DNA from: Erythrobacter longus
GTDB lineage: Bacteria > Pseudomonadota > Alphaproteobacteria > Sphingomonadales > Sphingomonadaceae
Direction of reading: 5' to 3'
NCBI RefSeq assembly: GCF_000715015.1
Contig: NZ_JMIW01000003.1
Location: 434,001-498,000 of the forward strand
Length of the DNA: 64,000 nt
A program made the translations under genes and the position numbers. A model generated the notes under the pieces. It made no database searches. It worked only from the letters and a program-made list of their open reading frames with translations, and was not told the origin of the DNA. Positions within the stretch are counted from its first letter, which is position 1; each line of letters starts with the position of its first letter. Of the stretch, positions 61,487-64,000 are shown piece after piece.

Positions 61487-63562
61487 ATGACTGCAATTCC
61501 TCTTTGCAAGCTCGATCAAAGCCCCAGCAATGTGCGCAAGGTGATTGATGAAGCTGCTGATGAGCAGCTTTCTCACGACATCGAAGCGCACGGCCAGCTT
61601 CAGAACCTTATCGTTACCAAGTCCAAGAAGCGCACGCGCTTCGATGTGATTGCAGGCGGCAGACGCCTGCGCGCCATGAACATGATCGCCGAGCGCGGCG
61701 CTTGGGACAAAACCCATGACGTCCAATGCCTCGTAATCGACAGCAAGACGAGCAATGTTGGCGAGGTGTCCTTCGCCGAGAACTTCCAGCGTCTCGCCAT
61801 GACACCCACCGAAGAGTGCCGCGCGTTCCAACATTTTGTGGCTGAGGACGGCGACAGCGCGGCGGTTGCCAAACGCTTCGGTCTTACCCAGCGTTTCGTC
61901 GAGGGCCGCTTGCGCCTTGCCAATCTTGCCGAGCCGATTTTCGAAGCGCTCGAAGCGGGTGACATCACGCTGGATCTTGCCAAGGCCTATGCCTCGACCG
62001 ACCGACACGAGGTGCAGCTGCGGGTGTTCGAGCAGGCGCGCTACAATTCCTATCTCAAGGCCGATGCGATCCGGCGTATGATCGCCGAAGGCTCGCTGAG
62101 GGGCAGTGACCCGATTGCGAGACTGGTGGGCGAAGAAGCCTATGTCGCCGAAGGCGGACGGGTCGAACGTGATCTCTTCAGCGAAGCCTCGGAAGATCGC
62201 TGGCTCGACATACCCATCGCGCACGAACTCGCCGCAGCGAAGATGGAGGTCGAGGCCACCAGACTTGTCGCTGACACAGGCCTTGCTTGGGTTAGGCCTG
62301 TGGCCGCAACCTCGAGCTGGCATGCGCGCAGCGAGGCCGATGTTCATCCCGTACGCTTGCCGCCTGCGCCGATCAGCGACGAAGCTCAAACCCGGATCGA
62401 CGATATCGAAACGCGCATGAGCGCAATCGGCGATATTTTCGAAGCTTACGAAGTCGAGCCCTCAGACGCGATCGATATCGAAGATCTTGAAACCGAATAC
62501 GAAGAAATCGACGAGGAGCGTCGGACGCTTACCAATCCAAAGCGTGAGCTGCCTAAGGAGTGGAAAGGCGAGGTCGGCCAGTTCTTGATTCTCACCGCCA
62601 CAGGCGAGATGGTGCTCGATCCGGACTATTATTCGGAAAAAGAGCTGCGCTTCGAGGAAGACGACAACGGCCAGATCACCGGCGGTGCGTTCGAAGCTCC
62701 GTCCACGAAGTCGGGTGGGGCCGCGAAGCCAAGCAAGCCCGAGGCCGCCGCGCCCGGCGGCAAAGCGGTCTCCGCGCGCCTGTTCGACGAGCTCTCGGTG
62801 CAGCGCCGCGACGTGTTGGCTGCGTCACTGCTTGGCGACCCCGGCTTGGCGCTTGACTATGCGATCTTCGCGCTGGCCGACGCGCGCGGCTACGAACCCA
62901 AGGGCACCACCATCCGCGGCGGCAAGGCCGGTGATCCGGTGCGCGGCGAATGTCCGACTGGCGAGGCCGATCAGATCTTGGCCGATGCTCATGACGCGCT
63001 CGAGCGCGCCTGGCAGGAAGAAAGCGACCTCACGGACCGGTTTCTCGCCTTCCGCGCGCTCCACGACGAGGCCAAGGCAGCTTGGCTTGCCTATTGCGTG
63101 GCGATCTCGCTCGAAGCCAAGAAAGGCTATACCAGCGAGCACCATCCGATCCATGCGCTGCTCGGCACTATCCTCGATATCGACGTCGCGGCACTCTGGC
63201 GGCCGACCTCGGAGAACTTCTTCGATCGGATCAGCAAGGCTTCGTGTCTGGCGGCCTTGACCGAGATCGGCGGGCGCGAACTGGCCGCGCGCTATGGCGC
63301 TTCGAAGAAGTCCGAGCTGTCGACTTCCTGCGCGCGGCTGTTTGCCGGCGATGCGATTGTTGAAGAGGATATCAAGGAGCGTGCGATGCGCTGGGTCCCG
63401 GCACCTATGCGGTTCGAGCTGCCGGTGGCAGATCAAGTTGAGGCCGGTGGGGGCGAGCCAGACGCGCCCGATGGTGTGGACGATCCGGCCGACGAGACCG
63501 CGACCGATGATCTCGGTGCCGACGAACCGGAAGCCGACGAGGCCGAGCCGCTCGCCGCCTGA
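61487..63562 (+). CDS. ParB/Spo0J-like DNA-binding protein of the element
   Basis: 691 residues, far longer than chromosomal ParB (~300). N-terminal ParB nuclease-like domain with SPSNVRK, DVIAGGRRLRAMNM and SFAENFQRLAMTPTEE (the GGRR and ENxQR motifs), then the HTH DSAAVAKRFGLTQRFVEGRLRLA near residue 130. The remaining ~450 residues include an acidic helical part, a long alpha domain and an Asp/Glu/Ala/Pro tail. No parA partner is in the window. In ICEs such large orphan ParB-like proteins accompany ArdC and helicase genes. Preceded by SD-like GGAGACCTCCC. Confidence 0.88.
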   Translation: MTAIPLCKLDQSPSNVRKVIDEAADEQLSHDIEAHGQLQNLIVTKSKKRTRFDVIAGGRRLRAMNMIAERGAWDKTHDVQCLVIDSKTSNVGEVSFAENFQRLAMTPTEECRAFQHFVAEDGDSAAVAKRFGLTQRFVEGRLRLANLAEPIFEALEAGDITLDLAKAYASTDRHEVQLRVFEQARYNSYLKADAIRRMIAEGSLRGSDPIARLVGEEAYVAEGGRVERDLFSEASEDRWLDIPIAHELAAAKMEVEATRLVADTGLAWVRPVAATSSWHARSEADVHPVRLPPAPISDEAQTRIDDIETRMSAIGDIFEAYEVEPSDAIDIEDLETEYEEIDEERRTLTNPKRELPKEWKGEVGQFLILTATGEMVLDPDYYSEKELRFEEDDNGQITGGAFEAPSTKSGGAAKPSKPEAAAPGGKAVSARLFDELSVQRRDVLAASLLGDPGLALDYAIFALADARGYEPKGTTIRGGKAGDPVRGECPTGEADQILADAHDALERAWQEESDLTDRFLAFRALHDEAKAAWLAYCVAISLEAKKGYTSEHHPIHALLGTILDIDVAALWRPTSENFFDRISKASCLAALTEIGGRELAARYGASKKSELSTSCARLFAGDAIVEEDIKERAMRWVPAPMRFELPVADQVEAGGGEPDAPDGVDDPADETATDDLGADEPEADEAEPLAA

Positions 63563-63591
63563 TCGAAACGATCACATCAATCAACCGAGGA

Positions 63592-63618
63592 GGCCCGGGC
63601 AACGTGTCCCGGGCCTTT
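63592..63618 (+). terminator. terminator between ParB-like and ArdC-like genes
   Basis: Perfect 8-bp stem GGCCCGGG (63592-63599) with CCCGGGCC (63608-63615), followed by TTTGTCGTTT. Lies 30 bases after the ParB stop; the ArdC gene follows with its own SD, so termination may be partial. Confidence 0.75.
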
Positions 63619-63645
63619 GTCGTTTCAGTATAAGGAGACCTCGCC

Positions 63646-64000
63646 ATGGCCAGGAAACCCCGGCGCGATGCCGCGCAAGCGATCACCGATCTCATCATCC
63701 AAAAAATCGAGGAGGGCACGCCCCCCTGGCGACGCCCCTGGACGAAACGAGGCGGGTGCGGTGCGCCCTTGCGCGCTAATGGCGTGCGCTATTCCGGCAT
63801 CAACGCACTTTATCTCTGGGCGGCCGCTGACACGCTTGGGTTTCGGTCGCGCTATTGGATGACCTACGCGCAGGCGCAGAAACTCGGCGGCCAAGTTCGC
63901 AGGGGCGAGACCTCCCAGCCCAGCGTCTACTTCAACTCGCTGAAGAAAGAGGAGCATGACGATGTGACCGGCGAAGACCATATTCGAACGATCCGCTTCA
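63646..64000 (+). CDS. ardC: ArdC-like anti-restriction protein (3' end missing)
   Basis: 118 codons visible, running off the window. The N-terminus has the ArdC/DUF1738 pattern: AITDLIIQKIEEGTPPWRRPW, PLRANGVRYSGINALYLW and YWMTYAQAQKLGGQVRRGE. ArdC proteins bind single-stranded DNA and protect incoming plasmid DNA from restriction; a zinc metallopeptidase domain normally follows but would lie outside. SD AAGGAG is 8 bases before ATG 63646. It pairs with the DarB-like gene as a second anti-restriction candidate on the element. Confidence 0.88.
   Translation, partial: MARKPRRDAAQAITDLIIQKIEEGTPPWRRPWTKRGGCGAPLRANGVRYSGINALYLWAAADTLGFRSRYWMTYAQAQKLGGQVRRGETSQPSVYFNSLKKEEHDDVTGEDHIRTIRF

Larger units (their letters stand above)
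44914..64000 (+). mobile_element. integrative element inserted at tRNA-Met (right end outside window)
   Basis: Begins in the 3' part of the tRNA-Met gene and continues past the window end. It contains a tRNA-adjacent tyrosine integrase, AlpA- and RHH-type small regulators, a primase-like protein, a VirB1-like transglycosylase, a methyltransferase-helicase giant, ParB-like and ArdC-like genes, and a cargo block (54.7-60.7 kb). The opening 3 kb is visibly poorer in GC than the flanking chromosome. No second copy of the tRNA 3' end was seen before 64000, so the right boundary is unknown; relaxase and type IV secretion genes, if any, would be off-window. Confidence 0.8.

Noticed and set aside
46385..64000. 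Second copy of the tRNA-Met 3' end as right attachment site
   Set aside because: Looked for the CTCCTCCGCTACCA string on the + strand after the integrase and found none, so the right end is taken to be outside the window.

Overview
The window looks like chromosome of an alphaproteobacterium, most likely Sphingomonadales and probably Erythrobacteraceae (inferred from gene content and order; no 16S gene is present). It has high GC, tightly overlapping genes (ATGA/GTGA stop-start overlaps), a meso-diaminopimelate-type murE, and a siroheme/sulfite-reductase run that includes DUF2849 and DUF934 proteins, an arrangement familiar from this order.

1-15.3 kb is the distal part of a division and cell wall (dcw) cluster, all on the + strand: murE (5' end off-window), murF, mraY, murD, ftsW, murG, murC, murB, ddl, ftsQ, ftsA, ftsZ. 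Together these make and flip-side process lipid II and build the division ring. A REP-like pair of hairpins separates murB from ddl. 15.4-23.9 kb carries a TPR/SPOR protein, a YbjN-like protein, proC, a Bax-inhibitor-1 family protein, a proline-rich lipoprotein, obgE, proB and an NAD-dependent epimerase. 23.9-31.1 kb is an eight-gene minus-strand run in which almost every junction overlaps: sseA, metC-like lyase, mscS, cobA/SUMT, DUF2849, cysI, DUF934, cysH. It couples sulfate/sulfite reduction, siroheme synthesis and sulfur amino acid handling. 31.1-44.8 kb holds housekeeping genes (queF, oxyR, rnd, aspS, a deacetylase-family gene, acpP, fabF, mltG, a 2H-phosphoesterase and a cNMP-binding membrane protein) and a secreted-protein gene cleanly split by a 179-bp MITE with perfect inverted repeats and a TA target duplication.

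44.86 kb is a tRNA-Met(CAT) gene. From there to the window end lies an integrated element: a P4-type tyrosine integrase just behind the tRNA, small DNA-binding proteins, a CHC2/Toprim primase-like protein, a GNAT protein, a VirB1-like transglycosylase, a giant N6-methyltransferase/Strawberry-notch-type helicase fusion resembling phage DarB-type anti-restriction proteins, a ParB-like protein and the start of an ArdC-type anti-restriction protein. Between the helicase and ParB genes sits a cargo block: a TonB-dependent receptor and a putative nitric oxide response cassette (Rrf2/NsrR-like regulator, group III truncated haemoglobin, membrane protein, DUF1971 protein, four-helix membrane protein) with a compact divergent operator region and an apparently leaderless regulator gene. 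The helicase and ParB genes share an identical 17-bp leader motif although they are 11 kb apart, which suggests they belong to one regulon interrupted by cargo. The right end of the element is not in the window.
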